Below are positions 39,301 through 49,900 of a stretch of DNA of 64,000 nt, piece by piece (position 1 is the stretch's first letter; each line of letters opens with the position of its first letter). The position numbers and the translations under genes are program-made. The notes under the pieces were generated by a model, which had not been told where the DNA came from, searched no databases, and saw nothing but the letters and a program-made list of their open reading frames with translations. Source of the stretch: Sweltsa coloradensis (Eukaryota; Arthropoda; Insecta; Plecoptera; Chloroperlidae); NCBI GenBank assembly GCA_024449915.1, contig JAMZAV010000004.1:1116001-1180000 (forward strand), given 5' to 3'.

Positions 39301-42300
39301 CAAGACTGTAAATAATAAGTATGATAATGATATTTTAATTTAGTTGGAACGTTTTATATTGAGGAACTGTTTACTTTCCATGCATTATGACAACAAATTC
39401 AGGTAGGCTAAGAAAGTTTCACGGATTTAGTTCCAGATTTGAACCATAGATGGTGTTAGTTAAGGGGGGCAGGAACTTCTTTACCGACTGAGAGTTCACT
39501 GAAAGTCATGACCAAATTTTGTTGAGATGTGACAAGCAGCTAATTTGTATCTTACATACTAAGGAAGTTTTCGAGCAAAGTAGGATTTTTTAGAAGAATT
39601 AGCAGGTGCCTCAGCATAGATTCAAAAATTAAATTATATCAATCAATTGTTGCTCCACATATTGACTTGACTTGACTTGACTTTTTCCTATTGTAATGAT
39701 TTTTTCACAGAACCTTAATTTTATGAATTAATATATTCGTGTAAAATTTGTGCGTAATCGAATAATAAAGCATGTAGGTGTTACAAGTCAAAGAATTGTT
39801 TTAAAAAAGAAAACAAAACGTAAAATTTTGATTTTCATGAGAAATAGTTTTTCGATTGCACTCAAATTTCCCACGAATACCTAAATTCATCAAATTAATG
39901 TTCTGTAAAAAATCATTAAAATCGGATAAAGCATGTAGGTGTTTTAAGCTGAAGAAATTTTTTAAAAATTAAAAAAAATCGTAAAATTGCGATTTTAATG
40001 AGAAATAATTTTTCGATTGCGCTCAAAAACGTGGCAGTTCTTGGTTCAGAGATTTCGAAGGCCTCCATAAAATTTCATCGCAATTGGAGTATCGGTTTAG
40101 CCGGAATCGTGCTAACAGACACACAATAATACAATCAGAAAAAAAAGGAAAACATTCCGGATTTTTTCTCTAGTGTAGTGAAATGGAATCTTTGCTACGC
40201 TCGCTACGCTCATCCAAAAAGCAAGTCTTTGGGCCACTAGATATTTTACATCCTATTGTTAATTGGTAATTCCATAGAAACTAGGAAAACGCTTAAGTCC
40301 CGCCGCGTTGGTGGATGAGCGTAATTTTTTTAAACGAAAAAAGCGTAAAATTGTGATTTTTTTAATAGATCATTTTTCGATTACGCTCAAATTTCACACG
40401 AATATATTAACTCATTAAATTAAAGTTCTGTGAAAAAATCATTACAATCGGATAAAGCATGTAGGTTTTATTCGTCGAAGAAATGTTAAAAATTGAAAAA
40501 AAATCGGAAAATTGCGATTATCATGAGAAATGATTTTTCGATTGCGCTCAAATTTCACACGAATATATTAATTCATAAAATTAAGGTTCTGTGAAAAAAT
40601 CATTACAATGGGATAAAGCATGTAGGTGTTATAAGACGAAGAATTTTTTTAAAAATCGAAAAAAATCGTAAAATTGCGATTTTCATGAGAAATAATTTTT
40701 TGATCGATTTTTCCCCCCGTGCAGTTCTTCGTTCAGAGATTTTACAGACCTCCATAAAATTTCATCGCAATTGGAGTATTGGTTTAGCCGGAATCGTGTT
40801 CACAGACACACAAAAATACAAAAAAAAAGAAAGAAAGAAAAAAAAAAAAAAACATTCCGGATTTTTTTCTCCAGTGTAGTGAAATGGAATCTTCGCTTCG
40901 CTCGCTACGCTCATCCAATTAAATGAACTTTGATAAAATTATTATATTTTAACAAATAATTTTGCAATAGAACTTGAAAAAGTAATGAGATCCCACACAT
41001 AACAAAAACTTGTAAAAATACAACCAAACCTTACACACTCAAAAGAAATGAGATCTAAAAAAGGGCCAAGCTCATCTACCCTTCCACATTTGTGCATTCT
41101 TAATTCATAAACGTACAGTGACCTGTAACAACAACCTAGAAAAGCTTGGCAAAATAGAATTTGCATGACCATTACGTTGAAATTATATAGAAAAAAAGAA
41201 TTTGGATGAACTATTCTGTACTAGTTGCAAATTCCATTTTGCCAAGCTTTTCTAGGATGTTGTTACGGGACACTGTACGTTTATGAATTAAGAATGCGCA
41301 AATGTGGAAGGGTAGATGAGCTTGGCCCTTTTTTAGATCTCATTTCTTTTGAGTGTGTAAGGTTTGGCTGTATTTTTACAAGTTTTTGTAATGTGTGGGA
41401 TAAAGTATACTAGTAATATGATATTTGAAGTTTAAAATTATTATGAGAAATAAAAAGATTGATTTTATATTTGTTGCAGGCTTATGTTAATGGCTCTGTA
41501 CAACATAGGCATAAGTAAGGGTGGATTGGAAATTCTCCAAAAGGAGCGAGCTGTTCTCGTGGCAATAGCCCATAGCCTTCAAAATGACACAACAAGTGAG
41601 CTAAAACTTATGTCCCTGCGCCTTCTTCTTTCGATCACGTTTCAGCTTGATAATCTCCAGCTATTGAAGAATATCGACGAAATTGTGAGTACGACAACAT
41701 TGTTACAAAGCAAACTCTGGTAATTCTTTAAAAACCAAACTTGGCACTCCAGCTGTACCCCTACGCCAAATAAACTGAAAAAATGTCTCTAATAACATCA
41801 CAAAAATATTATATGTAGGCCTACTAGACTCGTTCTCAGTTTAGAACGCCACAGGAAGCGGAAATACAAATGCCAATGTTGAAAAGTAACTCGAACCACA
41901 AAATAACTAATTTGGCTACCGTATTATGATATTTCATAATCAAAAACTATTGTTCTATCTATGACATGTAAATAATTTTCTACCACTAGGAAAACGCTTA
42001 AGTCCGCCGCGTGTTGGATGAGCGTAATTGGTGCATTGAGCTGCCATGTGTTATGCGGATTTTCTGTTGTTCTGTGGAAAAATCAATACTAAGTTGAAGA
42101 TTTTTTTTTTAATTAAATTAAATTAAATGAAAAATTAACTTAAATTTTAATTTTTTTAAATTAATTGTAATTTAAAAAAAGGAAAAAATCGTAATATTGA
42201 AATTTTCATAAGAAATAATTATTTGATTGCGCACAAATTTTACACAAATATATGAATTTATAAAATTAAGATTCTGTGAAAAAATTATTACAATAGGATA

Positions 42301-43992
42301 AAGCATGTAGGTGTTATAAGTCAAAGAATTGTTTTAAAAAAGAAAAAAAAACGTAAAATTTCGATTTTCATGAGAAATAGTTTTTTGATTGCGCTCAATT
42401 TTCACACGAATACCTAAATTCATGAAATTAAGGTTCTGTCAAAAAATCATTAAAATCGGACAAAGCATGTAGGTGTTATAAGCTGAAGAAATTTTTTAAA
42501 AATCGAAAATCGTAAAATTGCGATTTTCATGAGAAATAATTTTTCGATTGCGCTCAAAAACGTGGCAGTTCTTCGTTCAGAGATTTCGAAGGCCTCCATA
42601 AAATGTCATCGCAATTGGAGTATTGGTTTAGCCGGAATCGTGTTAACAGACACACAAAAATACAGAAAGAAAAAAAAAACATTCCGGATTTTTTTCTCCA
42701 GTGTAGTGAAATGGAATCTTCGCTTCGCTCGCTACGCTCATCCAATCAATTGCTGCCAACGTCGGCGCTAGTGTTTGGTGATCATATATTTCCGTAGTGT
42801 GTCACAATTTTTTAATCTTCCACTTCATCTAAGTAGTATTTACTTACTTAAAATTAGTGGTTTGGTTTCCACTTTTGGAAGCAGTTCAGTGCTGAATATC
42901 GATGGTTTTCGAGAGTTGTCTTGTGATGTTATTTCCTAACCACTGGTTACAGTGCTAAGGTAGCCGGAAGACGATAGTGCTGCGATCCCTCGGCAGTGAC
43001 ATTTTTGGCATAACGTTTGATTGCCTAAAACGCGATTTAAAGCGAATTTGTATCAATAATAAGTAATAACTTGTGGAAGTACCAGGTTAATGTTGCATTG
43101 ATATAAAAATCACTCACCAATATCTGCTGCAAGGTGCTTGTTTAAAAAAAAAAAAAAAAAAATCTTGGTGATCTAGGGGTCAGCATGAAATTTTTACTCG
43201 CCCGGGCGAGCAGGCGAGCGGCCCTGCTCTAGGTATTGTATATAATACGTATAAATGTTTACTGAACCAAGATTTTTCCAGTACTGTACTATTTTATTTT
43301 ATTTATCATAGAAGAGGACATGACAGGCCTGGCAATCCAATTTAATAAACTCTGTGTGCCCCCCAAAAATTGTGGTTAGCCCCCCGATTTACCTACATTG
43401 GAAACAGGTGTGCAGAAATATATAAAAGTATAGTAGTATAGTACTATGTATTTATAATTTGTTAATATACAATATTAATTAACTTGATACTAATTCAAAA
43501 TTTTCAAATTCATACTTGATGACATAATTAATTTCAAAATAAAAATATGAGAAAACTTCATATAGTCCTACAAGTTTTTGAAGGTGGGCAATAATAGATG
43601 CTACAAAATGCTGTAAAATGGCCTTGAAAAATGCTAAGTAGGTATATGTGTAACTTTTACAATAATATAGTATCCCCATCAACATTTGTGTCCACAACCA
43701 ACACTGATTTCTATTTATAGAATTTTATAAGAATGATAACTACTAGATGTACTTCAACAAAATTATCTTTCCCATTTAGATTCCTCTCGAAATGGTGAAA
43801 TGCACGTCACAGTCAATGGAAATTGACGCAAAGATTGTAGCCAAGGAGATCTTGGACAATGTAGCTCGAGCGCAGAAGATAGCGGATATGACCGAGGAGA
43901 TCAGCAACAGCGGACCACCGTGTAACGTTAACGTGCCATTTGACAATTGCTACTATGCGCAGCCAGAGCAAGGAGAAACAATACAACATTAA
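33301..43992 (+). CDS. HSF2BP: Heat shock factor 2-binding protein (HSF2BP/MEILB2)-like
   Basis: In vertebrates HSF2BP (MEILB2) binds BRCA2 and brings it to meiotic double-strand breaks. Exons are 33301-33387, 33624-33804, 35328-35560, 37557-37813, 41480-41684 and 43780-43992. All introns are GT..AG and in phase, giving 391 aa; human is 334. Residues 60-150 are charged and coiled-coil-like (MEELQSEAEEVRNKYKNLQN, MQSDLFKLRNQLQHQ). The armadillo-like C-terminal domain begins near residue 165: FLSITSGTLTSFLDTY, DESQFITSMVGIVTNLAA (human DESQFVFALAGIVTNVAA), GRYFLV and LMLMALYNIGISKGGLE. The start is the first ATG after an in-frame stop at 33271. The tail after EILDNVARAQ extends beyond the human protein. 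The introns hold LINE tails, a SINE, HINE-like and foldback elements. The identification is by motif comparison from memory. Confidence 0.85.
34095..35020. mobile_element. GGGGTAA-motif element, second copy
   Basis: The left end has TTGGGGTAATTAGAAACA and GGGGGTAAATGGGAATA. The right end has GTTCCTATTTACCCCACTTA. These match the motifs of 1-1045. A LINE-type tail with AATAC repeats (34895-34912) lies inside, so it is nested or composite. It lies in HSF2BP intron 2. No ORF like that at 156-434 is recognisable. Confidence 0.5.
34780..34912 (+). repeat. LINE-type 3' tail with AATAC repeats
   Basis: The sequence TGTAAAATACCCCAAACACG, GGGGTCAGCTTTACAAAAA and then AATACAATACAATACAAT looks like the 3' UTR and tail of a non-LTR element. 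A related tail (GGGGCTATGCCC.TTT) is at 35090-35225, and another at 55735-55880. No coding part is attached. Confidence 0.5.
35590..36640. other. Intronic stretch without recognised features
   Basis: This part of HSF2BP intron 3 holds no repeat or gene that I can support. The open frame at 36101-36370 (89 codons) shows no domain and no paired splice sites. Confidence 0.5.
36650..36870 (+). pseudogene. Decayed C-terminal tail of an RTE-like LINE
   Basis: The blocks GGGAGGACAGGAAAAGTGGA, GGCATGGCAAGAGATTG, CAAGCTTGGCAGGCCGGTGC and CCAACTTAATGATGTTGGAA, followed by a TTATTATTATTATC tail, match the end of the LINE at 26106-27571 in type. No intact frame remains. Confidence 0.45.
37135..37440 (-). 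repeat. tRNA-SINE, minus-strand copy, body only
   Basis: Read on the minus strand it has AAAGTACCTAAGCGGTGAC, GAGCCGACCTAGCAACGAGG, GGCCTTGTTGATTCTGGCGT, ATCGCTCACTCGTCGATTGT and AGTGGACAGACTCTAAAGTC. It matches the 3' three quarters of 20907-21337. The tRNA head is missing. Confidence 0.8.
37974..38405 (-). repeat. Dispersed repeat ending GGCGCCCTAACGGGCACCTA, copy 2 (inverted)
   Basis: It is the inverted counterpart of 16044-16470: TAGGTGCCCGTTAGGGCGCC, AGCCAAGCCGCGGTGCGCTA, CAGAGTTGGGGTGATTTCGA, TCATATTTTCACCAAG in reverse, and AACGTTCATATTTTACATGG. It abuts the element at 38406-39560. Confidence 0.75.
38406..39560. mobile_element. Element with CACCGCCATCTGGATGTA termini, copy 1
   Basis: The left end is CACCGCCATCTGGATGTATG, then TAAGATACAAATTAGCTGCT and TGTCACATCTCCGATTT. 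The right end is the inverse, GATGTGACAAGCAGCTAATT and TGTATCTTACATAC. The interior has AACGTTTTATATTGAGGAAC and TTTCCATGCATTATGACAAC, shared with 47210-47966. A GA microsatellite (38950-39003) and a GTAGC-palindrome block (39140-39300) lie within. No transposase was seen. Confidence 0.7.
39140..39300. repeat. Block of GTAGCGCGCTAC palindromes
   Basis: The stretch carries repeated GTAGC and GCTAC units in the forms GTAGCATGCTAC, GTAGCGCGCTACT and CTACATGTAGCGCGCTAC, about ten hits in 160 bp. Much of it can fold on itself. It may be a separate short insertion inside 38406-39560. Its boundaries are unclear. Confidence 0.6.
39684..40217 (-). mobile_element. HINE-like family A element, copy 3, 3'-truncated
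   Basis: On the minus strand it starts TTGGATGAGCGTAGCGAGCG (40217) and runs through GGAGTATCGG and GCGATGAAATTTTATGG in the standard order. It breaks off at about 39684, next to a GACTT tandem. The 3' hairpin and CTAG end are absent. Confidence 0.65.
40281..40918 (-). mobile_element. HINE-like family A element, copy 4
   Basis: The plus strand reads CTAGGAAAACGCTTAAGTCC, then CGCCGCGTTGGTGGATGAGC at the left and TTCGCTCGCTACGCTCATCC at the right. The left outer base is A, so the minus-strand terminus CCTAG is followed by T. It contains two AT-rich sub-repeats (GCTCAAATTTCACACGAATA). Confidence 0.7.
40928..41401. mobile_element. Foldback element, copy 2
   Basis: The arms ATCCCACACATAACAAAAAC..GCCAAGCTCATCTACC and GGTAGATGAGCTTGGC..TTTTTGTAATGTGTGGGAT are inverted (about 175 bp each) and match 15043-15462. 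The left extension TTTGATAAAATTATTATATT is the inverse of the right extension of copy 1. It lies in HSF2BP intron 4, 80 bp before exon 5. Confidence 0.83.
41996..42745 (-). mobile_element. HINE-like family A element, copy 5
   Basis: It is full length. On the plus strand it begins CTAGGAAAACGCTTAAGTCC and ends GCTACGCTCATCCAA. The left outer base is A. It contains three AT-rich sub-repeats and the GGTTTAGCCGGAATCGTG and ATTCCGGATTTTTTTC blocks. It lies in HSF2BP intron 5. The rest of that intron (42750-43779) shows only a poly-A run and no gene. Confidence 0.7.
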
Positions 43993-44299
43993 CTCTGTTG
44001 TCATATCACATGTTTGTATACTACATGTCAAAGATTACATTTCATTCAGGTTTTTTCTTTAGTTCTTACTTAAAAGCTTTAAAAAAAATCTGTTCAGTGT
44101 TCTGTAGACACGGTCTGTGTGTCGTAAAAAGAATTGTCCAATGTCATAACCTGTGTTTTATTGATGGTGTGAATAATTCTGTTATTATCAAAATTGCTAG
44201 AATGACTGGAATTATCATACATAATTATTAAATTAAATTTCAAATTATTATTTTATTTTTTTATTGTGACCATAAGACAAAAATCCCCCCCCCCCCCCA

Positions 44300-44610
44300 A
44301 CTTAATGATAAAAATAAGTTCTCCGTTGAACCGTTTGACAAAACTCTGCAACAGAATCGGCCACGTTGCGGAGATTGGGTCTTTGTTATGTAGAGGAAGG
44401 CAATATAACATGACCTCTTTTCATATGGTATTTGGAAAAAAGTTTTTATCAAACATATTGGCTAAGATGATCGTCTCTAGCGGGTTGTGGATTGAATCTA
44501 AAGAGCTTGGCTCCATAATTATATCAAGCAGACTTAACGATACTCTGCATTCCGCAACATGGTTACCGCTAACAATCAAAGCCTGTTCGTCACCTGTTTT
44601 GGTAGTAAGA
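44300..44610 (-). pseudogene. Coding-like block, unassigned (possible minus-strand exon 44421-44593)
   Basis: On the minus strand an acceptor CAG at 44594-44596 is followed by a frame reading DEQALIVSGNHVAECRVSLS, LLDIIMEPSSLDSIHNPLET and NMFDKNFFPNTI, with TGA at 44421-44423. The same frame continues open past the stop (LPLHNKDPISATWPILLQ). The opposite strand is also open for 131 codons (44266-44661). I cannot identify the protein. It lies between the converging 3' ends of HSF2BP and NKRF. It could be a decayed gene copy or a chance open stretch. Confidence 0.25.
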
Positions 44611-44879
44611 GCATATTATGTTGTGCAAATGTTTAAAAAATATCAGGGGGGAGAGAGATAGGCCTATAGAACTTTCAACTAAATGTTGAATTATTTTCAA
44701 CGTCAATTCACGCTTTTGAGCATAATAAAAAAGAAAATTGACTTATATTTTCACCCCAAATAATACATGCCTCTGGTTATTATGATTTATGTTGCTTAAC
44801 GTCTCATATTAATACAAAGATTATTCGAGACAACCACGAGTAGTGATAGATGACAATAAAGGACAATTACAATAAAAAC

Positions 44880-45065
44880 ATGCCTCATACGGGATTTGAA
44901 CCCACGTCCTTGTAGAACCGTACGCTTTGGACCAGTGCCCTAATTGTACGTGCTACCACGGATGGTTATTTTATTTTTTAATTTTTTATTTATCGTCTAT
45001 CTTATTCAGTTAAAAACTGATTTAAAAAGGAGGACAACTAAATAAAACAACAATGAACTACGGTT
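44880..45065 (-). repeat. tRNA-derived SINE-like copy
   Basis: On the minus strand, TGGTAGCACGTACAATTAGG resembles an A box region and GTGGGTTCAAATCCC resembles a B box, as in a tRNA. The other side (TTATTTATCGTCTATCTTAT, AGGAGGACAACTAAATAAA) is also present at 27590-27655 after the LINE tail. This is a different tRNA head from the Trp-like SINE. The remaining 45065-45940 stretch shows no recognised feature. Confidence 0.5.
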
Positions 45066-46037
45066 AAGTATATTGACGGCTAGATATGTCCCCACCATAA
45101 TGGGCGTGGTGGCTATTGCCGTCGTTCTTATATTCGTATAATTATACAGACTATACTCTGTAATCTCTTGTGAAATGTGAATTGGCAGAGTACAAATAAG
45201 TTACGCGCAAGTTCACCACTTGTGGGCTGTTTGCCGGTAGTACATATCACGGTTCTCAAACCTACACCCCATTGTGAAATCCGCAATTAAGATTAAAAAG
45301 CAATTTAATTTGTGTTATGCTCCAGGATATAATTATTCATTATTATACAAGTTTGAAAAAACTGGAAAGTCAGGAAAATAAATAAATAAACCTGGAAGGC
45401 TGGAAGATTCAGTGACAAGTCAGAGAAACAGTTTAGATTTCTAGAATTTCCTTATTTATCTAAAAAAAATCTCTAAAACACCAAATTGAATCTATAATTA
45501 AGGGATTTTATGGGCAAGCTCCTGGACCCCTGTTATAATGTGTCACCACTGGCAATCATAACTCATAAGTCATTCATAACGTTGTGGGCAAAATCTGTTT
45601 TTCCCAGTCAGACAAATTTATAGCTTGGAAAAATGTGGTCTTAAATCTGATAAAGTCAGGGAATTCGGTAGCCTAAAATTTGACACCCTGGTTACATTTC
45701 TAGTTTTTTGACGAGTTTTAGAACGAGTGTTATTTTCGTAATATTACACTGGTTCTGTGAGCGATACCGCCTACTGGGAAACAATTACTCTAGCGGCTAG
45801 CCCACAACAGTGTGCTAAGTTAACTGACTAGAGGTAGGATTTAAAACTGTTTTCCCAATCCATAGCTTTTTAACTAAAAATTTTTTCTGCTGGAAAAATT
45901 TAGTGTTTAATGAGGCTACATGTATGTTGGTCTAATTGTGTCTGTGCAACTTACTTTACGTTCTTAAGGTAAGCTGTCGTCCTTCTGTACCTTTCGCCCT
46001 ACTGTAACATGTATTTTCGTGTTTCCAGTTAAATAAA

Positions 46038-46760
46038 CTAGGAAACGCTAAAGTCCCGCCGCGTGATGGATGAGCTTTTAAAGGTTTAGTTTGCGTGGGA
46101 TATCTTACTTTTGCAAGTGCTTGTTTGCTGCCTACGCATTGAAGGTGAATGTTGTCAAGTTTCTTTTGTTTCTGTCAATTGGTATTATTTACCGTAAAAA
46201 ACTTGTATTAAAAGCTTATTTCTATGGATTCTGGCTAAATTTTCCACTTTTCTTTCAAAAGGTACTACATAACCATACCTTAATGTCCATGTATAATATG
46301 AACGTTTTAGCCCACCGTTTGGTCAGAATTGGCCCAAATGGCACGAAATATCGCACAAAAAGTCAAAAACGTATATTAAAAGCTTTATTTCTCTCGATTC
46401 TGGCTAACTTTTCAACTTTTTCTTTAGAAAGCAATACATCACCATTACCTTAATGTCCATGTGAAATATTAACGTTGTAGCCCCACCCTTTGGTCAGAAT
46501 TGCCCAAATGGCACGAAAATATCGCACTAAAATCGAAAAAATCGTAAAAGTACGATATTCATGAGAAATATTTCTTCGATTGTACCAAAAACGTGGCAAG
46601 TCTAAGTTCAGAGAAAACGAAGGTCGTGTCAAATTTTCATCAAGATCGCATATGCCGTTGCCCGGTAGAGAGCGAACAAACAGACGGAAAACAAAAAAAA
46701 AACAACGGAGCTAAATTTTTGGGGGGTCGGTGAAATTGAAGTCTTCGCTTCGCTCATCCA
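46038..46760 (-). mobile_element. HINE-like family A variant, copy 6
   Basis: The left end is CTAGGAAACGCTAAAGTCCC, then GCCGCGTGATGGATGAGC. The right end is TTCGCTTCGCTCATCCA. Near the right end it has CAAAAACGTGGCAAGTCTAA, GTGTCAAATTTTCATCAAGA and AACAAACAGACGG, a diverged version of the family A core. The left part (46190-46500) is shared with 16070-16145 and 38290-38400 instead, so it is chimeric. Confidence 0.6.
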
Positions 46761-46964
46761 TAATAATGCATAAATGAATCAGGTAAATAAGTTACACTAC
46801 TAGGGCATAGCCTACTTTCAATGGATTTGGAAAATTATTTGGACTCAATTGCGGAGTAAAATTATGTACTATTTAATTTAGGTATATGCAATAAAGACTG
46901 GCCATGAGTGACATCATCCAGTAGAGTAGATTACTTATGAATACTGGGTGCATTTTCCAATTTG

Positions 46965-49900
46965 TTACTTGTGTGACTTTGGTTTAATGACGTTGTACTT
47001 TTCAGTAGAACCGCCAGATTCTATTAGACGATGCAAAAGCTGTCGTGGATTTTCCTTTCTTGATATAATCAGCTGCCGATAGTCCCCAGTTCCATGACTT
47101 TTGGACCGCAAGTTGAATCTTCTTGCAAATCTGGTGGAAAACAAAACGTTTTGAGTTATTATTTTTTTCTCCAACACCAGAACTTGTTTTTATGAACATT
47201 GTTCTCTGCACTGCCATCTGGATGTGTGTAAAGGTACCGGTACAAATAGACTGCTTGTCACAGCTTCACAAAATTCGGTCACTCATGACTTTCAGTGTTT
47301 TTTTCAGTTGATAAAAAAAGTTCCTGACCCTTTAACTAACATCATCTACGGTTCAAATCTGAAACTAAATCTGTGAAACTTCCTTCACCTCCAGTAGTTT
47401 GTTGTTATAATGCATGGAAAGTAAACAGTTGCTCAATATAAAACGTTCCAACTAAATTAAAATATCATTATCATCTTTATTATTTATTAATTTTAAGTCC
47501 ATAAGGTCCCATCCTAAACCTTTAATAAATCTAGTTCGGCCTGATTCTGCCTAGAGACGCTCTCTACTTCCGCCCCCTACCTAGTGACAAACTGACAAAA
47601 CTCTACCTTTTGTATGTCAATTATTTAAGGCCGCGTTCACACTAATTGGTTTAGTTATAAGGGGATAGGGCATACGTGTTAAATTGTTATTGTTTTAGTC
47701 TTAAGAAATTTGTTATAACAAAAACAAAATTCTTACGACGGACCAATCAGACGTCAATAATCCTTAGGACGACCAATGAAAAGGAGTAACTACATTATGA
47801 CAGGCCACTGAAACATTACTAACCAATCAGGTTATTGGATTCCTTATAGCAATAACAATTTCTTAAGACTAAAACAAATTTGTGGGAAAGGGGCCTTACA
47901 TGGGAAAATCGGAGCCGTGACAAGCAGTCTATTTGTACCTTAACATAGATCCAGACGGCGGTGGTTCTCCGCAAGCGGCTACGGGTGACAGGTCAAGGCT
48001 TGTTTATTGTTTTCTAACGGGCACACTTTGATGAACCTTATCACACCAATGGCCAACAGCAAGAAGAAAGTTAAGAAGAAAGAACAAAGAAGGAAAAAAC
48101 ATCCTGAAGGGCTCGAGAGCCTGTCATTCCTGTGTATAAGTAATAGATAGATACCCTACAGTGGCTTTCAGTTCGGCTTGTCTGCAGTCAAACCGGTTTC
48201 TTAGGGAGGTTCTCCAGGTTAACGTAGCCTTAGGCGCTGACGAGCCGAACTGAAAGGAATTTTAGTGCTTCTATTTAATGAAAACACCTAGTTGTTACTA
48301 TATTGAGCAACGCTCCAAAATTCTACTCACTAGCTCGCAACTTGTGAGTTTTCTTACTACTAAACGTACTTTTTCACTCAGCACCCGTAAAAATAACTCA
48401 ACAACACTTAAAAACCTGATGAATTACAGAGGGCACCTACACATCTAAACAGTTTTTAGACGTTAAAAAATCACTTAACGGGCAAAAAATACTAATTTCT
48501 CTGGCGGCTGGGGCTTTGCGCCGGATCTCTGGCTTGTCCGCACAAGTAGGAATCGTAGCTTGGGAGTTCCTCTGCATGTGATTCTTGGAGGGTTGATATT
48601 GAGTGTTGGAATAGGAGGTTCCACCACTTTCTCTTCGAGGTGTGAAACGTCTCGTGTTTACGTGTTGCGTAATTATTATTTCATGTTACTTTTACCTATC
48701 AAACTAATTCATCAGCTTCCATCACACCTCGAAGATAAGTTGATCTCATCATACATAATACTCTACACTCCAGCCGATTGGCATGCATTCTACCAACATA
48801 ATCCACATACCTACTAGTTATCATAGTATGGCATGTAAATAGCAGATAAACATTTGTTTTTAAATTACAAGATAGTTCTAAATTCATTTCTTAATTTGGT
48901 TAATCGGGAAACACTCCCGTAGGTGTAATTGTTATTATTTAATACAATCCAGAATTTTTATTTAAAAAAAAAACTTTTTTAATTTCTGGAATGTTAAGCG
49001 AGCGAAGCGAGCGTTTCCAATTGACTCTGCCGGAAAAATTAGTCACTGGTTTTGTTTTTTTGTTTATTTGTTTGTATGTCTCGCCATAACGTTTGAACGG
49101 AGGCTCGGATCGAGTTGAAATTTTGACCATCCGCAAGCTTCGTTCTCGATTGAATGCCATTAGTTTTGTGGCAAAATCGTTCAAAAAGTTAAAAAGTTAC
49201 ATTAAAGTTAATCAAAAGTTTTATTTTCTAACTAAACGGCGACAAAATCTGAGGTGGCCAAATCATTTAGAATGTCCGTCCGGTCACGAATATGTTAATT
49301 TTATTTTGATCCGATAAGTAGTGTTAGTGGAAATTACATTATAACAAAAGTAACGTTGCCATGGCAACAAAAAGACGCGCAAAGTTTCTAATGCACTGCC
49401 ACCTAGAAGTAATCAAAATACTTTCGAGGAAGAGTGTATTATTTGTCACCAAAGAGTTTAAATAGTTTTCCCAAGAAGTGGTGGATTTTATCCACAAAGT
49501 AAAGGTTTACACACGGGTTTACCAAATACCTTGGCAATAATAAATAATATTGGAAACATGGCCCTGTGGACAGCGAATGTCGCAAATTTAAAAATAAAAA
49601 AAAATGTGCAATGTGGGTCTAGCTATAGCACGTGCTCGCTTATCAACGCGTCCAACTGAGCGTTTCCTAGTATTAAATAATAGTTCTAAATTCCTTATAC
49701 TTGCGCATCGACTACTCGTCAACTGGGAAAAGTAGCAGCATTGATAAGCCGAGTGACATTTGGGTACATATTTGGGGCACTATGGAGATCACTATGCTAT
49801 GGTAACTAATAATTATTAGGAAGGTACCAAGTATATCCAAGAAAAAACTTACTAGTATAGTATCACATTCATTCCTAGAACTAGGTATGGTATGTAAGGT

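Noticed and set aside
46965..47217. Met at 47177 as the start of a small R3H gene
   Set aside because: The acceptor at 47131-47132 and phase join it to exon 50003-50155; residues before FARRFNLRSK are intronic.
48049..48150. Lysine-rich 33-aa ORF (MANSKKKVKKKEQRRKK)
   Set aside because: Short, low complexity, no paired splice sites and no known match; lies in an NKRF intron.
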